From contig VYZB01000209.1 of assembly GCA_013397455.1 (NCBI GenBank), positions 1,072,280-1,136,279 on the forward strand: a stretch of 64,000 nucleotides of DNA, in the 5' to 3' direction. The position numbers were made by a program, and so were the translations under genes. Source of the stretch: Crotophaga sulcirostris. Its lineage: Eukaryota > Chordata > Aves > Cuculiformes > Crotophagidae. Positions 13,525 to 25,076 of the stretch are shown piece by piece (position 1 is the stretch's first letter; the number at the start of each line of letters is the position of its first letter). The notes under the pieces were generated by a model. The model worked only from the letters and a program-made list of their open reading frames with translations, did not search any database and was not told where the DNA came from.

Positions 13525-14189
13525 GAAAAATCAAGAATTCAAGTGTAAAACCAAAGTTTTTTATGATTCACCTACAGCTTGCTTGTATCTGTAGTTTTTC
13601 TGACATTACACACAGGATTGTTTGAACTTTTCTCAAAATCCTCAGATCTGGGAGGAGAGAGAGGTGAATTTGGTGAGATATAATCTCCCCTTGCGGCTTT
13701 AAACAAATGTAGTGGTCTTTTAGTCATCTGAAATAAGTAAAAATTGACTTGCTGTAAACTCTACTTACAAACAGGAGATGCAGAAAACATCATTTGGGAA
13801 CACCCTTTGAATGCATCTTGCTGACTCTTGTCAGCTTGCAACTCTTATTTGCTTACTTGCATCTCTTTCAATTGGGGAAAGGGTCTGCATGTCTTGAATA
13901 GCAACAAGAGCAATACCTGCAACCAAATTCACACTGGAGAGAGCTCAGTGGCTTCCTCCAAAGCTTTTCTGATTTATTTATTTTTATACTACATATTCAT
14001 CAAGCAATTACAAGTGCTCTTGGCTGAGAGAGGAGGATGGCTCCTGTTTACAGCACACACAATCATCTATGATTAAGCAAGTTCATATCATGCTCATGCA
14101 AAATTTCAGTCTCCCACACAGACAAGCTTTACTCCTGTTGTAAAGGCTTCTGCTGCACCAGAGAAATATGTTTCTTGACCATGCTTTTT

Positions 14190-14690
14190 ATTCAGTAGTT
14201 TCACACAGTTTTTCAGATATTCTAGCTTCAGGCCAAGGAGCATCAGAAAGAAAAGGATCAAAAACTTGAACATGTCTCCAAATTAAAATTGTGAAACTAC
14301 TGTAGACAGTTGAGATTAGATGTGATGTATTTGTGGTAGTGAGTGTCACTGAAGAGGTTTTCTGTAACATTTTGTACTATTTGGAGTTTCCTAAGTGTTG
14401 CAGGCTTCATGCCCAGGTATATCGGTTTGCTGTAATACAGCCAAGTGACCAAGGTGTGAAAAACTAAGGCCAGGTCAGTATCTGCCAGGATGGGATGCAA
14501 TCTCCCAGCCAACTGGGGATGGATGGAAGTGATAATTGCTGCTATGAGAGAGCTGAGTGTACTTGTGGATTCTTCTATTTTTTTAAATATAAGCTCAATC
14601 GTGAATGCGTGCTTCAACCACAAATTCTTCCAGATTCTCTCCTCTGCAAACTGACTGTCTGCTGTCTCACTTGGGTTCAACTTCACCTAC
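14190..14690 (-). mobile_element. L2/CR1-like LINE fragment (reverse transcriptase C-terminal part)
   Basis: The minus-strand frame contains KLNPSET, later HPQLAGRLHPILADTDLALV, then FHTLVTW and TLRKLQIVQN, and HYHKYITSNLNCLQ. These follow the order of the conserved end of L2/CR1-clade LINE reverse transcriptase: KLNPDKTE, the VxHxxVxSRLDYCN-like strand, LRKLQLVQN and HITPVL. The catalytic LDYCN-like part is eroded to LYYSKPIY. The frame shifts near 14300 and continues as VQVFDPFLSDAPWPEARISE. It is an old inactive copy within the presumed FREM1 intron. Confidence 0.78.
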
Positions 14691-17600
14691 CTGTTGTGTA
14701 TCTCTCAGGTTCTCTTGAATCAGCATTGGGACCTCATCCTGGTATTGGCATGATTGCATATGGTGAAAAATAGAGATGTTTGTTTTCTGTGCCTTGCCAA
14801 CACTAAGATCACTTACTTTCAGTTGTATATAAATATTGAAAGAGCTGGAGACACCTCTTGGCCAATTTGATACCCTGGGGTAAAGATACAGGCTCAGACT
14901 TTGCTTGGGACTCTTACTGCTTCTTCCAGGTGAGATGGCAGAACCCAGTGTGAGCAGTGGTGTATAAACACAGAGAGAACTCGAATCACAGAATGAGATG
15001 AGGGAAGGAAGAGAGTAGATCATCTCCATCTCTGTTGGTGGGAGGGCACCTTGGGTTGGCAGCAGAGTCATTTCAGCTCTGGGTCTGATGTGAGTCCATT
15101 TTGTGCTAGGCTTGACCGTATCTCACAGCCTGGGCCAAACAAGCATTCAGCTTTCCAGTTAGAGCAGTCTGACTATCCTGATCAAATATCACAAGTTCAT
15201 AGTGGACATTAGTTTACTGATTTATGTAGAGAGGACTTCTTTAGAGGTTGTTTGAAGGAAGAAAGAAACACTCCTTTGCTGTATTACACCGGGACTGTTT
15301 GGTTCAAGAGGACACCAGTTGTTTGTGACTCTTCCTCCAAACCATGGTGCTAAAATAAGGATCATTGGTGACTCCTGTTGACTGCTTGTCTCTTGTAAAA
15401 CTCTGGAGCAGCCACTGCAGTAATGCAACCTGTATTACCAGCTGCTCCAGTACCCTCAGAATTTTCAGGAAGACTGAACATGCAGTCAGGAGTGGCTTAG
15501 ATCATAAATTATCTGAGATCCTTAGCCAGGGGTGGCCTGTGTATGAACACAAAATCTATAAGGTTTTTTTCTCTCACTTCATTTTTGTAGCAACTTAATT
15601 TTTATTCTTTCTCCCGCTTTGTCTTTCAGGCTTCTCTGAAACCAGATTGTACATCATCCCAAAAGAGCAGAGCTTTGTCTTTTAGAAAGGACAGATTTTA
15701 CAACTGAGGTGGGTCTCTCTGTCCCAGTGGGATGCATGTCAGCCTACTGGCAATGGGGTCCCACTGCTCTCCCCAAATGCTTGTAAGTCTCCTGGTATGT
15801 ATGCAAGCCCTCCATCTCATCCACCAAAGGAAACCCTGTGCCTTTAAACGCCTTCCCCATGGTGGGTGCACACTTTTCTGCTTATTCTGAATTGACAGGT
15901 TTAACATGTTGTCTGCCTGGTCACTGGAGAGAGGCACCTCTGGCAAAAGTTCAGAAGTCAGTGTTTTGGAAAGATTGGTTTGACCAGCTCTCAAGCGAGA
16001 GCAAATCCCAGACCAAAGGCAGTCAAATCTTCAACAACGTTTAACTGCTGTGGTACTGTAGCTTGCTGACATCCTTTTAACCTGGAGAGGAGTGTACATC
16101 GTGTTTAAATCTTCAAGTTTTATTTATTGTTTCCTTTATGCTCTGTTGGCAGGGGGAACCTGGGGTGAAGACAGGGTATTTTTACTTAATTCTAATTAAA
16201 TAATTATCTTGTGTACAGTTCTGGCCCAAGACTACAGGACAAACTTGCAATTTGGGATGTTGCCTTGGTATCTAGATTTCTGTAATATATAGCATTGTGC
16301 TAAGGACATATATTACCTTATTGCCTCTTCAGGGGTTTTTATTGAAGGGATCTTAAGATTTACTGCATCTGGCTTTGTAAAATTGCCAGTTCACAAACTT
16401 TTTCTCATCCTTTGGTATTTACATTGAAGGGTAACAATTTCTTAAGCAAACAAGCAAGCAAGAGCATGCAAACAGTTAATAGTAAGTGGTGCCCAAATTA
16501 CATATTTCTTAAACTCGTGGCCTACTTTACTAATCAGTTGTCATAAGATGTCAGATGGGGACCCATCACTGAAGAATTGCAGAATGCAGCCAGTGAAGCA
16601 GCTAATTAGTTGGACAGTGGCATGGAGGTGTGTGTCCCCAAGGAGCTGCAATGATCAGAGCAGGTGAAGAAAGTTTGGACAGATCAGTATCTCCATAGTA
16701 TAAACCCCAACACTTGGCTGAATCACAGGAATGTCGAGTGTGAGGGCAACATGGGTCCTCCACCAGGGACTGTGCGTGGAGAGGAACAACAGTACTGCTG
16801 TTTCCAGAGAGAAAGGCAAGTCAGCTGAACGCTTGAAGGAACATGACCTGAGATGTGCAGAAATTACAACAGTTGAGCAGTTCCTGGATTTAATTTGGGA
16901 GAGCTGTCCCTGGCAGGCTTGCTCACTGATGGCTTGTTACTCACTCCCTACGCCTTTGTTCCCCAGCCACTACAAGAGTTGGTGTTGGTTATTCCCTGTA
17001 GGCGCCAGATATGCCTACCATCACAGATCTGTGATGGTGATTGAATGAGCAAGCCAGAGGGTCCATCCACTCCTGCTGCAGCTGGCAACAAAAGGTAGCA
17101 GTAAGAGACCCTCAAACCTCTGAAACAAACATTAAGAGTCTCTGTTATGAGCTAAAAAATGTTAAAGAGTAAAATTTATAAACTTCTCTAGGTAGCCCAT
17201 ATATTCCTTCAATACGATGTAGATTGCACGCAGTATTACTTCTTCTCTCTTCCTTTCATACTACCCTTATACAGGTGCACTCCTGGTGCATTCCTGTTTG
17301 TCTCCTTAGACAAACTCCATACATGTAGCAGCAAAACAAATACTCTCCAAAACTCCTCCCAAGGGAGAGCCCCACCGCCCTGCAGGACCTGAGAGAGGAT
17401 CAGCCAGAGATGCCAGGAACCCGTTCACATCTGTAAGTAGCTTGATTTCATAGTGAAGATGAAGATGTGTCTCATCTTTGGTGTTCTGTCCTTGGGTAGA
17501 TGGAAAATTCAAACCCAGGGATGTGACTTGGGATCTTTAGCGCAATGAGTCCTCAGTAGGAAAATCTTCTTTTCAGTGTTTCAGTTTTCAAAATGGTATT

Positions 17601-18464
17601 ACACACTGTAGGACAAGTTGTATAAGATGATAAGAACTGTTGTATTAAGTATTAATAAGTATGACTAATCTGTGTTGTTTTACAGATTAAGGATAGCTAT
17701 GTCACATGAATTATCAGGAGATGCGTTTCCAGACCTGTAGGTCATTTTTGGAGCTTTCCTCTTATAGCTGCTTAATTCAGCGCAGTGAACAACTTCCACC
17801 AAATGGGACAATTCAACGTTCAGCCTGGATCAGTAGTTTCAGGACTGGCCCTACCCAAGGAAGGGGATGCTGACAGAGCATGATGGTCGTCCTGCGATTG
17901 TGTGACCAAGACTGGTGCATGGGCATGGGAGGATGCCTTGGACAGGTAGTGCACACCACAGGCCCTGGCAGAAAACACACCTAGAAAACCCACAAAAATG
18001 CTGTCTGGAGATGTAAAAGCAAAAGGGCACCAGTTCTTTTCATCCTATTGAATTCAGACAAGGTAGTTGCTCAACAGACAGATTCTTGGTTCCGAAAAAG
18101 CTGCTTCGACCTTTGAGCTGCCAAATTCCTTCCCCCATTACCTCCCATCTTTCTTTCCAGTATAGCGCAGCTACTCTGAGTCATTGTTTATCTAATTTAA
18201 TTAACATTTGCCAGTGCCTGCAACCTAAAGCACTGTCTTAAAACATTTGCTTGAAAAGCCTCCTTGTCCCAGAGCTGTCATTTTTTAACATGATGGCTAA
18301 TGGATAGAAATAATTATCCTGAACAAGGTTAGACAGCTTAAATGATTTGAGTTTCAAGGAATTAGTAAGCTTAGCTAAACATCTTATTTTTCAAGACACA
18401 TTAATAATAAAAACACAATGATGACCATAACATTGTAAAATCTGTACTCTGCAATCTCTCACAG

Positions 18465-18555
18465 GTATCTGTGTCCACAATGCGTTCATCCAAGAAGATT
18501 TAAATCAGCACACCATCTGATTACATCATCAATCCCTGCATTGAAAGGACTTCAG
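18465..18555 (+). pseudogene. FREM1: FREM1 exon: C-terminal part of a CSPG repeat, frameshifted
   Basis: The acceptor is tctctcacag ending at 18464 and the donor is gtaagt from 18556. With a two-base split codon the exon reads ICVHNAFIQEDLNQHTI and then hits TGA at 18518-18520. From 18519, in the next frame, it continues DYIINPCIERTS to the donor. The two halves together match a CSPG repeat end of the form 'F-Q-E-D-L-N ... YIINP-E-TS' seen in FREM1. The exon is 91 bases, and one base less would make it a phase 1-1 exon of 90 bases, so a one-base insertion (or two-base loss) near 18518 is the simplest reading. Another frame is open throughout but shows no family motif and is judged a coincidence. 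Confidence 0.72.
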
Positions 18556-20167
18556 GTAAGTTTGAATCCCAGATAAGATGCTTCCAGGGCTGTGAGTGCT
18601 GATGGCCGGTTCAGCTGGTCCAAGTGGGAGGACAGTGCACGCGTGGTCCTTGGGAGGACCTGACTCCATAGAGAGCCAGTGCTGCAGCCATGACCCGTGT
18701 AACAGCCCTGGAAAAGACTAGAAGAAATCAGAAGGTAGAGATTTGGTGCAAACAGAGTGAGCTATTTCAGGTTTGCAAAGGTATAATGGAGGGCCAGGTT
18801 GGGCTCACTGCCTCTGCATTATTTCCCCAGCTCATAATTTTTTGGAAAATAGAAGGTTTGAATTAATCATTGACCTTTAGATTTGAAGAAAAACAGACTT
18901 TGGTGTGAAATTGCCAAAAAATGAGAGTAACAATTTGTAATTGCTTAATTTCAGTCCTAGAAACCCAGGTGCAGCCAGGCCTCTGTAGTGCTTTGCACTG
19001 CGCAGAAGCAGGCTCTCCTCCAGGGAGTCTCAATTCAAGGCAGACAAAGAAAACATGGTGAAAAACAGGCACCTGGCGGAGAAGTGCCAAACCACATGCA
19101 ACGGGACATGGGAGAGGCCCCCTCCGTGCCCCCTCCATGCCCTGCACTTTACACTGTGGCACCTCTCAAATAACAAACCTCGTCCACCCGTTGAGATGCA
19201 CAGATTTGATGTTCCCCTCGGTGCGGAGGATGAGGTCCCATCCTGCTGACCTCCAGGCACAGTGAGTCCTCTCGAGAGCTGCCCAGCCATCCCACACAGA
19301 TCTGGTCCCGGGAACAGAGTCTGGGTTATAGGCTCCTGTGGTCTAAGTTGTTAAATGCATCCATATGATAGAGATTTCCAATTAAGGTAGATTTTTTTTT
19401 ATTCATTTTCATTTTAATTTTTCTTTGGCCTTCAGGCAAATTAAATAAAAATCTTCACCCAAAAATGTCCCTTTTCACTTCTGAAAGAAAATTAAAATTT
19501 TCTTTATAAAGATGGAGAATTTGCAGACCCATTTGGTAACATCCAAAAGTTTCACTCTAACCTTCACTTTTTACATTTTTAAATTTGTTTTTTAAAGATC
19601 TCTGCATTGGTGTAGAACAATTTAAAATTCCTCTGGCAAAGTGCAGCTTTATTGCTCCAGAGCTAACATAAAGCTGAATGGGTGGCTGTATTTCAAGTGA
19701 GGAGCTGTGCAAGAGTGCAGCTTGCAAATGGCAATAGAGGCCAGAAATTGAACTCTAGCCTTTCTATTCACTGTTCTTTTTATTATTAAGTCACAGAATA
19801 AGTAAAATGTTAAAGGGACACTTTAAATCTACACTTGTTTGTACAGCATTCAATGAATATGAGATGGGGAAAGAAAATGAAAAATGTTGGGATGCTGAAA
19901 ATAAGGAAAAGATTGGATATTGAAGAATCAAGTATGGTAAATTATGGGATACAGTTAAATCTGTAATTCTAACCCAAGATAGAGGAATATGGCTTTGGTG
20001 TAGTCTCGTGGTTGTGGGGTGTCTTTGGGGTAGGTTCCCTCAGCTTGGTGGCACAGAGGATGGGATATCTCCGTGACAAAGCAGGAGGCAGTGATGGCCA
20101 AAAGCTGTAGCAAAAAAGAAAAAAATTAATATCTGAAGGTCCCTTTTGCCTTGATTCTTTTTTCCAG

Positions 20168-20288
20168 AGTTGAAATAAAATGGCCCAGAACTGGACTGTG
20201 CAAAACTTTTTATTGTGCTCATGAAAATGCTGGCACAGGTGGCAATGACATGTGAGAACATGAAGCCATCATTCACACCAGCATCAAG
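20168..20288 (+). pseudogene. FREM1: FREM1 exon: linker into Calx-beta domain, with in-frame stop
   Basis: The acceptor is a pyrimidine run ending in ccag at 20167, and a second AG at 20168-20169 is also possible. The frame beginning at 20169 reads VEIKWPRTGLCKTFYCAHEN and then AGTGGNDM, followed by TGA at 20253-20255. It then continues EHEAIIHTSIK to a gtagga donor. This resembles the segment joining the last CSPG repeat to the Calx-beta domain in FREM1, which has E-KW-R-L, a Tyr, ENxGT and then an IKV strand. The IKV-like strand lies after the stop in the same frame, so a simple indel does not account for the TGA. The 3' boundary is uncertain because the donor is weak. Confidence 0.66.
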
Positions 20289-22905
20289 GTAGGATATGAA
20301 AGAGGTTTGGGTGGAGGATGCCTGCAAACTGCCTTTAGCACATCTTAATGACATGAAGCCTAAATGTCTGGTTGATGCAGCTAATTTAGACTAATGAGTC
20401 TTGCTTTTTAGGGGCCAAGAAGTTTCAGGTAGAGCTGACTAAGGTTCACCTGCATGACTAAAGTTTAGTGCAGGTGGATCCTGGTACTGCAGTGATTTTA
20501 TTGTGTTTCATTATGGCTCTTGCAGCCATCATTTTAAAATGGCACATACTGAGTTCAGTTTGGGGGAGAGATCGGTACATCTTCTGCTGGGATGAGACCC
20601 CATTGCCTGTTCCTTCCACTATTACACAGTGCAGGTGACCCAACAACAGCGCTTACCCATTGTTCCCCGTTAGGAAACCCTTGCTGAGTGGTTTGGGCAA
20701 GCATCCCTATCCGCACAAGTGATAACATTGCCCAGCATGGAGAAAGCAGGAAGAGGCAGGGGAGCGCAGGCGTTTTTCCAGGAAAGGATAAGGGACAACC
20801 ACTGCTAACACTGGCACCATGGACACTGTAATTTTAAGAGTCAGCCTGCATTTTTGGAGTCCTTTTATAACCCAGGGTAGGAGATACAATACATATATTG
20901 CTCCCATTGCTATGTCCTTTAGCAGGGTGGAAGAGAAACCCCCTGAAAACAAAGTGTTTACTCTGCTCTGGGCTGACTGGGGCCATGGACTCACTTCTGT
21001 TTCTCACCAGTGCCAAACCAGTTCACTGGGGTCCGCCACAGGCCCTCGTGCTCCTGTACTCACCTGCCTCTTCATCCTGGATTCATGAATGCTTCTTGCC
21101 GGGCTGACTGCCCTGGTGGGAGGAGGTGTGAATACCCACCCCAAATGTGCCGGGAAAGAGTGGAAAGGGCTGATCCTCCTGCTGTAGTTTCTAGCCTTGT
21201 TTTAAATGTGTTTTAGATTTCACAAATCCATTGCAACTTTTTTTTTCTGTCTCCTAGCCTGAGAGAATAACACAGTGTTAAATGTGACTTCCTGATGGTA
21301 TTTTTTTAACGTACAATAGCAGAACCAATGTGAATGCTAAGGAGCTTTTGCCTATGTTTTCTGTGCCACAAATGAGAGACAAGTGACCCATGAGCTACCA
21401 CAGCTTGTGGTTTTTGTAGATCAGAGATGGGTCGGTCAGATGGAAGCAATCACCAAGGCAGACAGTCCCATGACAATGAGCTGCCCCTGTGGAGGCAGCT
21501 TTTCATCTGCTACAAAACTGAATTAGATGAAGAGGGATTTGGATGGAGCACCAAACCTGCCAGTAGTCACTTGGGCAGTGGCTTGAGATATGGTGATGAT
21601 GTGGAGAGTTATTAAGGCTGGGATCTATGGTATAAAAGTAAATGTGCCATGGATGTAACCCTACTGCTTAAAAGATAATACTAAAGTCTTATTATTGTCA
21701 GTGGACTCTTGCATCAGCTCTTGTGGCACCCAGGATCATTGCAGCTCTGCAGCTAGGTGGTGGCTGGATAGAAGCAGCTTGTCCCGCAGTGAGATGAGTG
21801 TCCAGGGAGAGGGAGTCATTTCCTCAGGCATCTCCTGCTCCCTACAGATGGATCCAGTCTTAGCTTTGAGTTGGGCACAGCCCTCATGGTTTAGGAGGGA
21901 GTTCCTGTAAACCCAGAACATGGTTAATTTCAGGCTGTTAGAGTTTTGACTTTCCCTTCTTCTGCTCAAACCTTGACAGGTGTGTTTCTGGCTGCCTAGT
22001 GTGAGTTTACTCCTTGTGCAAATCTGGAGTATCACGAATTCCTGCAGAACTGCTCCATCATTTCACCAGGGTATATTGGGCAGGACGCTTGCCTCTCTCT
22101 CTGTGCAATGTTTTCAATGATTTTCAAAGGAAAGTTGACTTTTCCTAAATTTAAAATGTATTTCTATGGAAACTGTGAGGCCAGTAAAATGATCTGAGAA
22201 AGTTTAATATAATAGCTACCAGCAGCCAGGATAATGGCAATAGACAAACATACAATGGTGCATGCGGTATCTCCAGCATCCTAAAGAGCTGAGATGCAGG
22301 TGGAATGGAGGATATATCCAGTATTCACTGCTCAGCCTCTATGTCCTCTGCACCCTCTGCATGGTGCTCAGCAGCTCTTTGTGCTCCCTAGGGCTGTGGG
22401 CAGCACTCATGGCCATTGGTGCTGGGAAGTAACTTGGTCAAACTGGAACCAGGGAATCATGCTGGAATGTGATCCAAACACGCTGAGGAGCAGAGCCTGC
22501 GCAGCTCACTTGGTGCAAACTGCAGCATGTCCTTGACGGGGTGCGGAGGTCGGCGGTGGTGCAGCACTTCCACAGCAGTGCCTGCATGGAGGCTATTTCC
22601 AACTCCCATAAAAATCTTTATGTCTCTGCGATCAGGATTCGGGGATGCAAATTTGCTGTGTCAAAGGAAGATGCCGCTGTAAATGAATTAGTACAAGAAG
22701 AACTTCTATTTAAGAAGTGCTGACTCTGCACTCTCCCCTATGCCCTCGCTTTTAAAATTGAAGTCTGGGTTTGCTGCTTGCTATGATCTATATTTAGATA
22801 CTTGTAAATGAAGTTTTGCAGTCACATGGCTGCATTCTTGTGCGGCTTCATGGAGCTGTTTTTTCACATTACAGAGATTTATATGTTTGCGTTTACATAT
22901 TGCAG
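20289..22905. other. Presumed intron, missing Calx-beta middle exon
   Basis: No exon for the central Calx-beta strands was recognised here. Open frames of 60-99 codons on both strands have no family motif. Confidence 0.5.
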
Positions 22906-23055
22906 GTGTTTCCATAAAAGCTACGGATAGCCACATTAAGGAGGATGGCCTGAAAGAAAACCGAGAAGCATTTAAAATCGTACTGGGTACACCTAAAAAC
23001 ACTATCCTGGGGCAAAAGAGTGAAGTCACTGCAGAAACAAGGGAGTTGCAGACAG
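22906..23055 (+). pseudogene. FREM1: FREM1 exon: C-terminal half of Calx-beta domain, frame intact
   Basis: The acceptor is a T-rich stretch ending in tgcag at 22905 and the donor is gtaag from 23056. The exon is 150 bases and phase 1-1. It reads VSIKATDSHIKEDGLKENRE, then AFKIVLGTPKNTILGQKSEV, then a TAETRELQT tail. The acidic turn, the E-x-F-x-[IV]-x-L strand and the P-x-N-x-x-LG loop are the usual end of a Calx-beta domain in FRAS1/FREM proteins. No stop or frameshift is visible, so this is the best-preserved piece of the locus. It is typed as pseudogene because the blocks upstream of it are disrupted. The roughly 35 residues expected between this exon and the 20168 block were not found. 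Confidence 0.78.
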
Positions 23056-24229
23056 GTAAGATTGATGGCTGTAGGCTTTTTGGGAGCATCTCCTCCACGC
23101 AGAGGGTCAGATCATGCAAGGGGACACCATCCCTTTTGGGATGCATCTCGTGCGATGCTCCCAGTAAGCTGACAAGCCCCTAGCAGAATATTTCAAAATG
23201 TCAGAGGGTGCTGCAGTGCTGAGCTCATGCTGTGTAAATGATAACCTGATGAATTGTGTGCTGTACACACTACATACAAATCCTGTCCCAGCCTGCCCTG
23301 GAAGAGGAGATAGCATTCTTGCTGGTGTGTCCTCTTCTCCAGGAACCTTGCCAGGAGGACACACCATAATTCATTCTCTGCTGATGCTTTATAAAAGTTG
23401 CAGCCTGCACCTTGGCTGCTGTGCTGCTGACCCCAGTAACCATGTCACTCCTGGGCTCCTCTGAGCCTGGTGGCTGCCCGCATCCTGCTGTGCCTGTCCT
23501 GGGGAGCCTGATGGGCCCACTAGCCCTCCAGCTGGCACAGGCAGTCCTGCCTTGCCTGGGCTCTGCACAGCATCAGACAAAAGATCACGGCTCTCCCTCC
23601 TTTCAGGATGCACCCAGAGCTGGCTTGACCCCAGCTTTGACCTTCTGACTGCAGAAGACTACAGCTTGAGACAGAAAACAAGGTGACAATTCATAGGGCT
23701 TCTACTTAGCTGAAGAGCTCCTCCAGTCTCTGCTGAGTAAGAGCTTCTGAAAGCAGAGGATTATCAGCACTTAATTGCACCTGGTTCAGGACTCACCATA
23801 AAGCTGTAATGTAGCACATTGCATGAGGCACTACCTGGGAAAGGGGAGGTTTCCCAGAAGGAAGATGCAGGCTTACAGCATGGGATGACAGGGGAATTTC
23901 ATAGTAAACGAAAATGCTTCTGAAACATTGGGGCAGAATGGTGAAAAAAAAGGTTTGGCTGTGGGGAAGAGTGCATTCCTTTTTCCATGGTGTGCCGTGA
24001 GCTTGACCCAGGGGTGTCCCTCTGCAAAGCCCACCCTCCAGACAGGGCAAGGCAAGGGGCAGCATGGGGAGAGAGGGGGGGCCGGGGGGTGCTCAGGGCC
24101 GGGAGCAGCTGGGGGTGGGGGTTCCCAGGCCAGCACACACAGAGGTGCCAGCCTGCCTTTTCGGGGGGCTTCTGTCTTTTCGGGGGCTTGCTGAGGTACT
24201 AAAAAATCTGTATTTTCCTGCTGCCATAC

Positions 24230-24650
24230 ACGAGACGGGGTGCTGGCCCAAATGTGGGTCAACAGTGACACCCTGTGGACGAGTTACACTTTTGGCGAGC
24301 TCTCCGGCATCTCCTGCTGCCTTTCTCAGCGCTGCCTTTATCCCCATCCTCGCAGCGCTCGGCTCGCACACCCCCACCCCGCTGGAGTGAGGAGCCGCGG
24401 AGAGGGGCCCCAGATTCAGACACACATACACACACACCCTTTTGTTCCCTTTTTGCTTTTCCCCCTTTTTACACCCGGTTTCACCCGCGCAGCTCTGCAG
24501 CTGGAGCCGGGCTCCCGGGGCTCGTCAATCAGGCGGCTGCTGGCAGGCTGGCGCGTGTGAACCCCGGCCGATACACCGGGAGAGGAGCTGCGGGGGCTCC
24601 TCCCCAGCTCCCTGAGCCGCCCCCCGCGGGGAGGATTCCTGCCCGATAGT
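24230..24650. promoter_or_regulatory. CpG island-like segment, possible promoter
   Basis: This stretch is much richer in G, C and CpG than the AT-rich DNA on both sides. It includes gccgcggagagg, cgcgcagctctg, ggcgcgtgtgaaccccgg and ccccccgcggggaggattcc. CpG-dense islands in vertebrates usually mark promoters. No clear first exon was recognised on either strand. It sits about 1.2 kb downstream of the Calx-beta exon, so it may be an internal or antisense promoter, or the start of an unannotated transcript. Confidence 0.45.
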
Positions 24651-25058
24651 GACAACTCCTTTAAAATAAAAACCAGAGTGTTACAGGGACTGCTTCTCTT
24701 CTGGTCACTGTGGTGGTCCCTTCCCAACCCCGGACTCGCTGAGGTTGCACCGAGCTGTCCTGATGCTCTTGGTGGTGTCCCCAAGGAGAGAAATCTGGTG
24801 TCCCAGAACAGGCTGATTGACACCAGCTGACGACCTGGAGAGGGTACAGCTCTATTTTAAGCAACAAATAATCCAGTTTTATATTGGTGAGAAATTCCTC
24901 ATCACTCATTTAATTATGCTGGGTCTAAAAGAAACCATAACGTTTTGGCATGCCTGAATGCTGGGAGTGGGAAAAAGGGGGGAGTGTCCAAATCCTTCCA
25001 AGAGCTTATATCCTTTCTTGCCCCCAGAGATTTAACCCTGCCATTTCTACACAGACCC

Positions 25059-25076
25059 ATATATATATATATATAT
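25059..25076. repeat. (AT)n microsatellite
   Basis: Nine AT units in a row. Confidence 0.9.

Larger units (their letters stand above)
7029..18464. other. Presumed intron(s), expected CSPG exons not found
   Basis: This 11.4 kb should hold the second half of the CSPG repeat begun at 6763 and the front of the next one. Neither was recognised. It contains the L2-like LINE, a CA repeat and the AT-rich 10.5 kb stretch. Confidence 0.5.
6763..23055 (+). pseudogene. FREM1: FREM1-like extracellular matrix gene, partial and disrupted
   Basis: This span encloses four exon-like blocks of one FRAS1/FREM-family gene, in the expected order: CSPG repeat front, CSPG repeat end, CSPG/Calx-beta junction, Calx-beta C-terminal half. 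In vertebrates FREM1 is a secreted basement-membrane protein that works with FRAS1 and FREM2 in epithelial-mesenchymal adhesion. The family layout is tandem CSPG repeats, then Calx-beta, and in FREM1 a C-terminal C-type lectin domain. FREM1 is preferred because the CSPG region is split into several small exons (as I recall, FREM2 and FREM3 encode it in one large exon) and because the block after the CSPG repeats resembles the FREM1 linker. FRAS1 is the main alternative. Two blocks carry frameshifts and one carries a stop, and several expected exons were not found, so the copy appears non-functional. The 5' part lies outside the window. Confidence 0.68.

Noticed and set aside
18860..18890. RFELIIDL-like peptide that could be the missing end of the last CSPG repeat
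   Set aside because: Only about 8 codons before stops, with no good acceptor or donor. Too short to support.
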